NCBI RefSeq assembly: GCF_042453785.1
Contig: NC_091671.1
Location: 29,355,001-29,419,000 of the forward strand
Origin: Malus domestica
Lineage: Eukaryota; Streptophyta; Magnoliopsida; Rosales; Rosaceae
Direction: 5' to 3'
Length of the DNA: 64,000 nucleotides
Position 1 is the stretch's first letter, and every line of letters starts with the position of its first letter. The notes under the pieces were generated by a model. That model was not told the origin of the DNA, ran no database searches, and saw only the letters and a program-made list of their open reading frames with translations. The translations under genes and the position numbers were made by a program. This document shows, in pieces, positions 12,448 to 23,800 of this stretch.

Positions 12448-13049
12448 TAAGGGTCTGTTTGGTACTCTACTTGAATTCAACTTTTTAAACTCAAAAATAA
12501 TTTTCAAGTTTTAAGCCTTAAAAATTTGTTTGGTAGGATTGTTTTAAAAAACTGAACTCAAAATTAACTCAAAAATATAGTTTATTATCCAAAAACATAA
12601 AAAATAAGTTTTTAGAGTTTTTAAACTTAAACTCACTATTTTCTTTTCTCTCTCTCCTCCCTTCTCACTCCAAATCTATGTCTTTCTCTTTTATTCTTCT
12701 CCTCTTTTTTATTTTTTATTTTTTTTTTATCTTTTTCGTCTTTCCTCCAATCCATTCTCTTCATTATCTCGGTTCTTTCTCTCACTCATCTTCCTCTCTA
12801 TCTCGTCCGATCCTCTCTTCTTTCTCTTTCCTTCAATCATCTCGTATTTTCTTCCCTCCTCTTTCTCTCTCTCATGCTACCCTTTATTTTTAGATCTCTT
12901 TGTCTAGTTTAAGTCGTAAGATTTAAAAATTTTAAATCGTAAACCAATCAAGTTTTTAAGTTTTAAAGAAAATTATTTTCAAAAAATATTCTTAAGAAAT
13001 ATTTTTAAAAATGATAAAAAATTTCAAATAGAATGACAAACAGTCCTTA
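12448..13049. mobile_element. MITE-like TIR element (about 600 bp)
   Basis: Ends are inverted: TAAGGGTCTGTTTGG on the left and, as complement of the right end, TAAGGACTGTTTGTC. The subterminal regions on both sides carry AT-rich phrases related to TTTTAAG and AAAATT. The middle holds a CT-rich tract (about 12640-12890) that gives a spurious 71-codon ORF. I could not see a convincing target duplication. Confidence 0.55.
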
Positions 13050-13225
13050 TAGAGTCGGATTTAAATTTTTTTTTTTTTTAACGGAACCAGAATCCGAATC
13101 CGGTTCCAGCTTTGGGGACGCAACCAGGCTGCAACCACGCGGTTTCATTTTGCTTTTTATTTTTGCGGCTAGCTTGTCGTCTTCGAGTTCTATCCCTTCC
13201 TGACCCAGAGATAATCGGCGCTTCC

Positions 13226-16172
13226 ATGGACGAGGTAATCACTGCCGCTGATGCCTCATCAAATGGATCTACATCATCACAGCCGTCCATTCTTCCCTCC
13301 AATCTCCCCCTCCTCTCTGCCTTCCTCTCCTGCGCTCTCGCTCAGTTCCTCAAGCTCTTCACCACCTGGTATTATCCTCTCTCTCTAGGCATTTGAACAT
13401 GTAGGTTTATGCTATGATTTGTAATTTTCCATTTTCAGGTAATTTGCTTGATGGGTAATGATGGGTTCTTTTTAATTTTGTGAAATTATGTGACAATTTA
13501 AGTTCATTGGATGATTAGGTTAATTTACACGCACTGTTTTGTTAAAAAGTAGATGGGTATCTGTTTCGGTTTTGTTAATTCTATTTGTGTCTTTTGTTTT
13601 TCCATTTTGGGTATGCTTAGTGAAGTTTTGTTTGCTCAGGTTTTCAAATATTTGCTCGTAGACGTGCAGGTACAAAGAGAAACGATGGGACTCCAGAAGA
13701 ATGCTAGGGTCAGGGGGAATGCCCTCATCGCATTCGGCGACTGTGACGGCATTGGCAGTTGCTATTGGTTTCCAGGAAGGAACCGGATCCGCATTTGCCA
13801 TTGCCGTGGTTTTGGCATGCGTTGTATGTAACTCTTAACCAGGTTTTGTTCATTCTTTTTGCGTAGGCACGCATGCTCACGTATATTTCTTTTGGATTGT
13901 CATGTGAAATGCTCGACATAATGCCAAATCCCATTTTGTTTGTTTGTTTTTTGAGCTCGTTGCATTCTCTTTAGACTTAATACCCTGAGTTCTTCTTATT
14001 AATGTCACATTTGAAACTTCAATTGCATTTGTTTTTCTTCACACAGTCATCAACTTTCCGTTTGTGATTGGATTGTCGTCACTTATATAGTATATAGAAT
14101 CATTTATATTGGTTCTGTACAACTTAATCGACTACGCTTGGGCCAACAATCTTCTTTGATTGAATAGAACATAACAAAAGATGAGTACCAGAATATTGAT
14201 CTTGTGAACTGTCAAGTGAATAATATAGATTTAAGATCTATTTACTGGTACTATTAACTTGTTGTTTCTTATGGTTTTACTCTGTCTATTTTAACATCCA
14301 AACGCACTCCATTGTCTTTTTGTTTCCTGGGAAGATGCAAGTCTTCTAATTCATATGTTTGACCAGTTATAGGTGTAGACTAGAAGCCCTTGATACAAAA
14401 GTTACTCTATGCGGTAATTGACCTTAAACAAAGATGAAACATGAGAACCACAATCAAAACTTATTATAATTTAAAGAGATGATACGACTATTCTCAGTTC
14501 TCAACATTGTTTGTCACTTTACATGCCATGCACAATTTCTCATGGAGTTAGGTTTCAGGTATATAAAATTATTGTTTCTTGCAGGTCATGTATGATGCAA
14601 CTGGTGTAAGACTTCATGCTGGTCGTCAAGCTGAAGTAAGAATATTTTGTAGCCGGCATGCTTTGTGAATAATAAAGAATGGGAGTAGTTTGGTGAAGTT
14701 TGTTAAGTAAGCTTGGGGTAATGGGATGCAGACTGATTGAATATATGCCCATTTGAGCAAATTTGCGTTCGAGTTTCTTCTATTTTCTTTTCTGTGGATG
14801 CTATGTGATAATTGTTCCGTTTACATCTTAAAAATTCATTTCTATTCTGGAGACAGTTATATTTATGCATTGTATGCATCGTTTCCTTTGAAGTTAGTGG
14901 TCATTGTAATGTTTCTGTTGGCAATAGCAACACCTTTGTTATATTACTATGTTATTGGGCACCAATATGCAATGCCTAGCTGTTAGCCCGTACATACCTC
15001 CTGAATCCGAGGATAAAAATCATAGCACATTATATTATACATTCTTGTTAGTCATGCAGTTTACACGTGTCATTTTCCTGTTCCTATAAAGCACTGTATA
15101 GTTGGAGCCTAAGACGCAATCATCAGCTCTTATGGTTGGCAAGTGTGGCAGGAATCCAAGGGTCAAACATATCATGATAGCCTCATATTAGAGGCACTGC
15201 TTTTGTTTTTGTTTGTCATTCACTCACTCTCATGATCTGAACACATCAAATTAGAAAGGAATGATGACTAATATTGGAGTGCCTAGCATAGGTGCAGATG
15301 AATAGACACGAATTAGGATTCTCAATATTTATTTAAGTTGCAGTATGTTGATGCGTAAGTAGCAATACAGCCAATCCCATCTTGCTCATTTAAAATTGCT
15401 TTCTCCGGGATAAGGCAGGGGTATGTAGAGTAATATGTTATATGCAAGTTATGTTGAAAATGCGTTTCTGTGTTTTGTCCTGAAGTTTTTGAAGCTATAT
15501 GCAAGTTATTTTATTTATCCTTGGAGCATATATTGCATAGACTCACATGTTCACAGCCATACTGTTATATTAAACAAAAAAAGTCATACAACAGTGGATC
15601 CATGGTGTATTCATTCTTTACTGATTATGTTTTGTCACGTTTCGTGTTAACGTCACCTAAAATTCTGGATAAACCCTGGGGATTGTGGACTTGTGTCCAA
15701 CCTTTATATTTGAAGTTATGAAGCTTCATTTTTGATTAAAAAATGTTAGTTGATAGTGGTGGTTGTTTACTGTGTACTTGTTTCATAAGTTGTGTAAGTG
15801 TTACTGTATATTTGGTTTGTTTCAATGCTTGTGTTTTACTGTATTTTTCTTTTCTAATTCAATACGTTATGTTGCTTATTGCAGTTATTAAATCAAATAG
15901 TGTGTGAGCTACCTCCAGAACACCCTGTTTCTAGTGTTAGACCTCTGCGGGATTCTCTTGGTCATACTCCATTGCAGGTCTGCTGCATTTGCGTCTTCAT
16001 GTTCATTCGGCATCAATCATTGTTTATTCATGCACTTGATTGTCAATGATGAAGAGTTAATACGAATGATCATAACCTGTATCTCTGTTTTGTTCGATTC
16101 ATATTGCCGCAGGTTCTTGCAGGTGCAGTGTTGGGATGTATTGTAGCTTATCTCATGAGAAGTTCCAGCTAG
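13226..16172 (+). CDS. DUF212 acid phosphatase/vanadium haloperoxidase-related membrane protein
   Basis: Five exons, 13226-13368, 13670-13823, 14585-14635, 15885-15977 and 16113-16172, with GT-AG sites and consistent phase, give 166 aa. Family DUF212 (YuiD-like, distantly related to PAP2 phosphatases) is a small integral membrane protein. Visible features: hydrophobic segment at about residues 24-45, the signature MLGSGGMPSSHSATVTALA at about 59-77, a second hydrophobic stretch near 87-102, the motif YDATGVRLHAGRQAE, then HTPLQVLAGAVLGCIVAYL as the last membrane segment. Ser/His residues in PSSHSA correspond to the PAP2-like phosphate-binding region, but substrate and location (plastid or endomembrane) are not established. 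An upstream in-frame ATG at 13112 exists, but its peptide is unlike the family start, so 13226 was chosen. Confidence 0.93.
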
Positions 16173-16773
16173 CAGATGGTTAGTGAAACACGGCCCTTGG
16201 CGGTGATTTGCATTGTCGAAAAAATCTCAACATTCTTCCCCCCCCCCCCGCCGATAGTGAAAGGATTTAGCAAAAAGAATGCTAAGTTTGTACTCAGAAT
16301 TCATCTGTAAAATCTTTAGAAATCGTGTTTAATTTCTCTGAACAATTGGCTGTATGATAATATCTGATAGTTGATCCCGAGTATATAAAGATGATTTCCA
16401 GCTCGGATACTACCAGTGCCATACATTTTTACTCGTCAGCGTTTCATCCGATAGGCTCAAATCACGCGATTGTTCATGTTTCTTCCCTTACAAATTCCAC
16501 TCACATTTACTTGCGACCGGGCAAACATCGTGTAAAACAGGCGGGACAGAGCCGTGCCCGGCTTAGTGTAAATTTGCATCACCGGGGAGCATGCATCTAT
16601 TACCTCCTCCCCACATTGTTCTTATTCTAGTCAGTCAGAAAATCGTCACAAAGTGGGAATATATCCAGAATCCCTTTGTTTCTATAACCCATCACATTAC
16701 AAAACAACCATCCGGTTTCTTCATTTATGAGTTTTTGAAGCATCCCCACGACCGAACAACTTTGCTTACTTAA

Positions 16774-19700
16774 CTACTGCACATTCCCCTGAATGTTCAG
16801 CAAAAGTTCATCGGCGTTCAAGTAAACCATGTTTTTGGAATCTGAGATAACCTGGGCGATTTCTCTTGCAGCCTCAATCTTCCGTAGAGTGATAAATGCT
16901 GGATTGTTGGCAATGGCTTGACCAATCAGCTTCGCACTCGTTGCTTCACCCTAGAAATTAAGCAGGCAAATCAACAGAGTCAGACGTTTAATTCAATGGA
17001 CGAGAATCTAAATAAAATGATTACCAGAAAAGAACAGAAAAAAGATTAATCCCATACACACATTTTACCACTATATATTGTACCAAATTGGAAATCCAGA
17101 TAATACTACAGATAAATAGGAGGGATGTTTTCCAGCAGTATGGTCCCGATACGTGCGGGTACAACTAAAGAAACAAATGTTTGATACAATGTGTTGGCAT
17201 TTAATAATCAGACAAACTGATTCCTTTTCCGGTCACGTACTTACTACCACTACAAATCTATCAATTCCCATTATCATGAAAGGATGAGCAGCCGATCAAT
17301 GTTGCCGCCCCAGTACTGTCTCTATTTTGAAATACTTTACGGATAAGTAAAAACATTGCAAAAACATGCACCAAAAAGAAAACTATATTCAAAATTGAGA
17401 AATTAGCATTCCCCCATCTCACCTCTGCTCTGATAACAGCACTTTTCTTGTCTTGTTCGGCTTTCTCCACAACAAATTTTGCCCTCTCAGCCTCTTGTGC
17501 AGCTACCTGTTTTGCTTCAATTGCAGTCAGAAACTCCTTTCCAAAAGTCAGGTTAGTGATAGACACATCATCCAGTGCAATGTTAAAATTCGCTGCCCTC
17601 TCTGTCAAAATTTTCCGTATCTCCCTACTGACGGCCTACGAAATAATAAGAATACCATCAACAAACAGTCAGTGACACATGGAATACCATCTCCAATTTC
17701 TCCCTCACATAATATGTACACAAATGAAGTGTACAAGTTTGCAATGTACCATAAAGGAAGAGGAAATAAAAGACCCTACTCATCATCAGTACTGCTTCAA
17801 ATGATTTGAGTTATGGAAATCAACCATTTGAGTCGCATCAGAAAGAATAGATCACCAGAGATGCACAATAATCAAGAACACTTCCCACTAGCCAATGAAC
17901 TTTTTAACTCAAAATGAGGAGGATGAAAGCAAGAACGTCAAACTTGCACTTTAAATCCCAAGCCCTCATACCAATCAACCATTTGAATACCTATCACACT
18001 TTTGAGTACCAGCATTATTGAATTTTGAAAAAAGAGTACCGGCTATTAAAGCAGCACTGCACTCGTTAGACAACCTTGCAATTACTGAATTAATCGGTAT
18101 TTTACTTTTTTATTTCCAGTTTTAAAAGTTTTGGTACATTATTGGTATAGATAGTGATTTCTCACCGGTAAATTGAACTATTACCTTGTTTTCTTTCGAT
18201 CAAATATCATATTATATATACCTACAACATAACATATTAAACATGCAAAAGACATTACAGTACCTCAAAGGTTAAAAAGAAAAACCAGTACATAGTTGTG
18301 GGAGAGAGAAAGGGGAGAAGGGGATCAAGAAAACAAACTAAAGCAATGACGGATTGAAATAAAACTCAAACTTAACATAACCAAACAGTCCTAGTTATAG
18401 CCAAAAGAAAATGATACACCTTCTGCTTACCTCTCTCTGAGTAATAAGTTGGCTGGCATTATACTGTGCAACTACAGCTTTCAAAGTTTCATGGATAATT
18501 GAAGGCATGACCCTCTCAACATAATTCTCACCCAGAGTTCGATAAACTGTAGGTAATTCGTCTGGCACGGGACGGGTCAGCACTCGAAGACCTACTAATA
18601 CCTGAAAGAAAAACCAAAATATGTAGAAATAAAATGAATTATGATTAGTCAGTTTGAAAATTTTCGCTTTCCAAAACTATTACTGCCTCCTTAAACCTTT
18701 GTATCCTAAATACTTAAACAACATTATAACACTTCACTGAAAAGTGGAAACTACAAATGGATAATACCAGGTTCAACTCAATATGACAGCAGATAACAAT
18801 TCTCACACATAAAAGACCAGAAGCAAGAGGGAAAATGGGTGCCCAACAACATAATGGGTGGGACGAGTTAACGACACAAGATTTCATGAGAACTCTGAAA
18901 CTTTTGGGATCAGATGGGTAGAATAATAAACACCAAATAATATAAAGCACATAGGAGAAGCCCATGACAAGTGCTCACTGGTTTTGACAAAGAGATGAGT
19001 TGATGAAACATCACTGTAGGCATTAGCCACGACAGTAACTTATCACAAGATTTAAGGGCTTTTGTTGTGTTCTATAGATGTAATGAAAGGTGATGCAAGT
19101 GTTTCAACCTTTGACGTACATAGTTCATGGAGATTGCATTTGTACCTTACCCTATCCTACCTGAAAGTAAATCATAATTGAACTCTCATATGCAACATAG
19201 CTGATCAAATTCATAGAGATATAGGATGTCCTACTTTAAGACCTCAAAGACATGCTCTTAAAGTTCACTACATAACTTATACAAGTCGATGAAAAAATTG
19301 TTTAGGAAAAAATCGAATAACCTCAAACACATTATTACACAGTGGCCAATTTGTATAAATTTTAAAGCTGTTCTGAGAATTTTCCAGGAAAAGGATTAGG
19401 ATATTTACATACCATCTGGAGGTCACGGCTTCCAGCTTTACTCTCCACTACATAAGGTTTTGCACGAACATCATAGATGACCGGCCTTTCAAACCATGGA
19501 ATTATAAGGTGTGTCCCTTCAGGATAAACCTGCAACTTTAAGATGTAAATATATTGTGCTGACACAGTAGATACAGAAAAAAAGACATGCTACAGATAAA
19601 GTTATGGACATACAAGTATAGAACAAAACTGTTTAATTCATAATATTGTGATAGTCCACTTTTGTTTCTATTTTGTGCAAAGCATTTGCTGAATTGGACA

Positions 19701-20034
19701 TGGATTGGCTCCATGTGAGCTATATAAGCAATTACAACAGATCTCATTATTGACCAGTCCTTTTAAAGTCATTCTTAGGTCGTGAAAAATGTGTTCAACA
19801 AGATTTTAAAACGATCTAACGTTACACAATTCCCAAGAACTGGAGAAAAGAACTAACCTTGTCTTTGACACCAACAAGACGACTGAACACAATGGACCTA
19901 TGCCCTCCATCGACATTGTAGAGACTATTGTTAAGTCCATATACACCAAGACTACCAACAACTCCCACCGTAAGCAAAGTTGCAATGCCACGAGCTCCAG
20001 GAAGTTTGGGGACTTTCATCTTGTTGAAATTCAT
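16774..20034 (-). CDS. PHB: Prohibitin, PHB2 type, mitochondrial
   Basis: Five coding exons (minus): 20034-19858, 19529-19413, 18601-18431, 17635-17423, 16950-16774, all GT-AG and phase 0, total 284 aa; Arabidopsis PHB1/PHB2/PHB6 are about 279-288 aa. Prohibitins form ring complexes in the inner mitochondrial membrane that scaffold m-AAA protease and respiratory assembly. Seen: an N-terminal hydrophobic anchor (about residues 17-37), the SPFH/Band 7 domain with [15 protein letters not shown] and [11 protein letters not shown], a helical region rich in Ala/Glu/Lys (about 190-245) expected to form coiled coil, and the C-terminal [19 protein letters not shown] block. A leader intron at about 20484-20046 (donor TG|GTATGG, acceptor CTCAG) is likely. 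The gene is divergent from CAP-H. Confidence 0.96.
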
Positions 20035-20045
20035 GTTTTTGAATG

Positions 20046-20484
20046 CTGAGTGTGGACAAGTTAAATGCCAGTGTTATTAATCCAAGTAAATCATTCAAAA
20101 TAATGCCTTTATTTTTCTTCGATTCATGTTCGTGAATCTCGTAGACACTCCCATTTTTCTCTCCTCCTAAAATTTTCATACCGGCCAAACATAACCTAGA
20201 AAATTGGACGAAAATCAGAAAAGAAAACAGACCCAACTTGCAAATCTCATTACTTTGTTACCTAAACAGTAAAACCAGAACGAGTAAACAACAATCGGTT
20301 GAAAAATAAGGCCCAAAATGTCGATTTTTCCCCAAATTTTCCTTTTTCTTTTTTGTTTGCTAAAAAACTTTCTCACCATCCAAACACAAAATTAACAAAG
20401 AAATGCACAAACGAAGAAGAATGGGTAGATAGATTGGAAACCTAAAACACGAAAAACCAAAAGATCGAGTAGAAATCACCATAC
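20046..20484 (-). other. Probable intron in the prohibitin 5' leader
   Basis: On the minus strand a GTATGG donor (20484) and a pyrimidine-rich acceptor ending CACACTCAG (to 20046) bracket AT-rich sequence. The acceptor lies 11 bases before the prohibitin ATG. Inference from splice-site sequence only. Confidence 0.5.
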
Positions 20485-20533
20485 CAGAAGAATCTGGAGA
20501 GTCCACTGGCGAACAGAAATGAGATGCACGTGG

Positions 20534-20548
20534 AGGGTTTAGGGTTTA
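20534..20548 (-). promoter_or_regulatory. Telo-box in prohibitin promoter/leader
   Basis: TAAACCCTAAACCCT on the minus strand, two telomere-type units. Telo-boxes are frequent near start sites of plant genes active in dividing cells (ribosomal, mitochondrial biogenesis). It lies just upstream of the putative first non-coding exon of prohibitin. Confidence 0.6.
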
Positions 20549-20672
20549 TGGCCAAATTATAAATGCCTAAAATAATAAAAAGCAAGAAATAAGGAGCGAA
20601 TGCGTGAGGAAGGGGTTGGAAATTGGAATTGCCGAATAAACGACATGTCGTCTGATTCTCTACAATCCGACG

Positions 20673-20683
20673 TTTGGCGGGAA
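20673..20683 (+). promoter_or_regulatory. Canonical E2F site between PHB and CAP-H
   Basis: TTTGGCGGGAA matches the plant E2F/DP consensus (TTTSSCGS followed by AA). It is 125 bp upstream of the CAP-H ATG in an interval of about 770 bp shared with the divergent prohibitin gene. Function inferred; it suits a condensin gene needed in proliferating cells. Confidence 0.65.
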
Positions 20684-20807
20684 CCACACACAATACGGCA
20701 CGTCGTGCGTCGTCTCGCGAATAGAATCAAATTACAAACCCACACGCAACCACCATTTTCCCCTCTTTTCAAATTTACTTCTTCCCTCTCTCTCTCTGCG
20801 CTCATCA

Positions 20808-23800
20808 ATGGCGGAGGCAATGAGTCCAAAACCGCCAGCAGAGCCGAGGAGTACGGCGTCGACGGCGAGCCGTCCCCAATCGCCTACCAGTCCGCTTTTC
20901 GTTTTGGGCTCCAACGACGACCAGCTCGAACGTGCACAGGCACGCGTGGCACGCGCCGCCGCTATTCGTCGCAAGGCGGCTACAGTTTCCGCTCATTCTT
21001 CTCTGCCGGACGATCGTTGTCTCAGCAGAGAACAGATTATAAAACTCTTTCAAGAATGTATCAAAGTCGCCAGCGAAAATGTCCGTACATACCCTCACCA
21101 CACTCCCACTCCGCTCTCTCTGCTTATCTAATCTATGAAATTACATACAAAAAAATAGATTGCTGAGTGCGTTTAGTAATACAGTTACTATATTTGCTGT
21201 TATTGACCAAATTTTACGAGGGTTTGTTTGGTTGCTGAGAAAATGCGGGAAAGGAAAATGAAGAGAATCAGCATATTATGGACATGGAATAAGAAGCATA
21301 TACTTAAAAATCATACCTCTCTATGTTTTTTTCATTCCTAAAGCAAAAAAAGAGGCTCATTAGTTTATTTTATTTTCAAAGTTTTCGATATTTTTGTGAT
21401 TTTTTGTTTTGTTTTCTGTATGCTAGAAAATAACCCAGAAGAACACGTGGGAGCTTAAGCTTATCGATCATCTTAGCGACATTATTAAGGTTGGAACAGA
21501 AAATGGCGCGGAGACTAATTTTCAAAAGGTTTGGAGCACTTATCGTGAAAATTGGTTGGTTTTTGAGATATAGTTGGTGTTTATGTATGTACTTGTGGAG
21601 ATATTATTGTTATTGGTTTTGAGTGAATAGGCAAGTTGCACACTGGAAGCCGGGTTGAAAATCTACTCGGCGAGGGTGGATTCATTGCACGCTGAGGCAT
21701 ATAAGGTCCTAAGTGGGATGAATCGAGCTCGTCTTGAAGATGAACAAGGTTGGTGGTTTAGACATTGGTTTAGGTCTGTAATTATTTTTGTGTCACAGAT
21801 TTTGTGGTCCCTTTTTTCTTTATCTCAGACAGTTTTCGGATTTATTAGCTTTGAGGTTCACTGCTTCTTTGCTTTGGTCAGTTCCCTAATGTTTTGCTTT
21901 GGCGACAGTAACTACGACGGAGGATGGCCATGTCAGCAACAAGCAGGGTAGGGAGAAAGAGTCAGAGAGGAAGGTATGAACTTTTATTTGTGTTTTAATT
22001 ATATTGCATTACAAACTTTGACTGCAAGTTCAAAGTAATGAATGTAGTTGTAACAGATAGATCCAATGTCGACAGTGGAATCCTCCTTTGAAGCTCTTAA
22101 CATAAAGAAGTTTGATGGTAACTAGACTATCCATTTTGGTTATTATCTTGTTACTTTTTAAAGTTCTAATTTGATTTATTTTTGAACTTTAGTCACATTG
22201 GTGGCGGATCCTCTATATCATCAAACGTTTGCACAGTTGGATGAAGGTGGAGCCAAGGGTCTGCTACTGAATAACCTTGGAGCATATGGAGGATGCCAGG
22301 TGCTTTCTGATGCGTACGAAGTTCCAGGGAAGTGCAGATCATGTTCATTGCAAAGTACTGCCTTGGAATTGATTGATCTCTCTTTTGCCAAAGGCGAGTG
22401 AGATTAGAATCTCTTGCTTGATTTGACCAAATCACCATCTCAGTGAGGTGGCAAATCAACTGATTGGGTTGTTAATGTGTAACCATTATGACTCTTTTAG
22501 TTTGACAGCACCATAATATGGTGGTGAGATTGGTAGTGGTGATGATGGTGTAATACCTTATTATGGTGAAATCAAACTAAATGGGTCTTAAAAATTACCC
22601 CTTAAGAATTCAATGGGTTGATTTGCCACCTCTTTCTCATCCCTTTCCCCCTCCCTGCCTTTTTTATTTGTCTTCTCTTTCAGCCATTTATTTATTTTTT
22701 GGTTTCTATGTAGAATCTGTTGAGCAGATGGTGGTGGGCATACGCGCAAAGACTGAAATATGTCCTACTCTCAAGGAGATATTTTGCCAATTTGATGAAA
22801 ATAATCATCGATCATCTCCAGATTTTAATATAAGCCAGAATGCAGATCTCAAAACGGATCCCTTCAATGCTGCGGACTATTACACATCGAACATTGATCA
22901 TAATGATAATATGGGTGGTGATCATGAGAATAATAGTTTCGGAGATCCTTCATTTCAAAGTCATCATGAGGTACTTGTTATGGCTATATGCAGAAGTCAT
23001 TTAGACTTTGATAAATGGCTTGTTACATAACACGTTTCCGCCAACAAATCTCTAGTTTTCTCTATATATTCTTGCTGAATGAAAAAGATAAATGGAATAC
23101 GTTTTCTAAATTTGCGCAGGATAATAACTCCCATACATCATATGAAGCGGATGTGGATGACAGATTTGAGAAAGTTTCTATGTTTTTGTTTCAAGGTTTG
23201 AGATTAAAGGAAAATTCATGGGCTGGTCCTCATCACTGGAAGTATTGGAGGTCTAAGGGTTGGTGTTACAAAGGAAATGACTTTTCGGTTTGCTCTGTTG
23301 TGGGTAAGCCTTGATTTTACTGTCTTTGTTTTCTGTTCTGTAGGTTCGGAGGAAGCTCCTGCCACTCGAAGCAGACCAGCTACTAATATATCAAAGAACA
23401 AAAACTATAAGGAAGTTGAGCTTGATTTCACAGCATCTCTAGACAACGAAATTCCAAATATCTTTGCTGTGCCAAAAAAATTCAAGTCTTCACTCCTACC
23501 TGCAAATCGAATACCTGTCAGTAACAGGCTTCCAGATGACTACCATTATAAACCTGAGAATCTTGTCAAGTTGTTTCTTCTTCCCAATGTTCTGGTAATG
23601 ATTTCTCCATGTTGTCCAATAATATACAAAGCCATTGTTATCCATGATAAAAAATTTCAAGGAAAGATGGAGATTCTGACATGATCATGATCTCACTCCA
23701 TGTATAGGACGCTAATCCAGGGTAGATATCCATCGGTTGAGTTTGTGATAACTACAGTATAAGAATCCGCAAAATAAAATTTGTCACTTAGTTAAAGAGT

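Noticed and set aside
13112..13225. Upstream in-frame ATG of the DUF212 gene
   Set aside because: The 38 extra residues are unlike the family start; probably leader sequence.
20600..21166. 188-codon plus-strand ORF overlapping the CAP-H first exon
   Set aside because: Different frame from the CAP-H exon, which is supported by family similarity and splice phase; the ORF covers promoter sequence.
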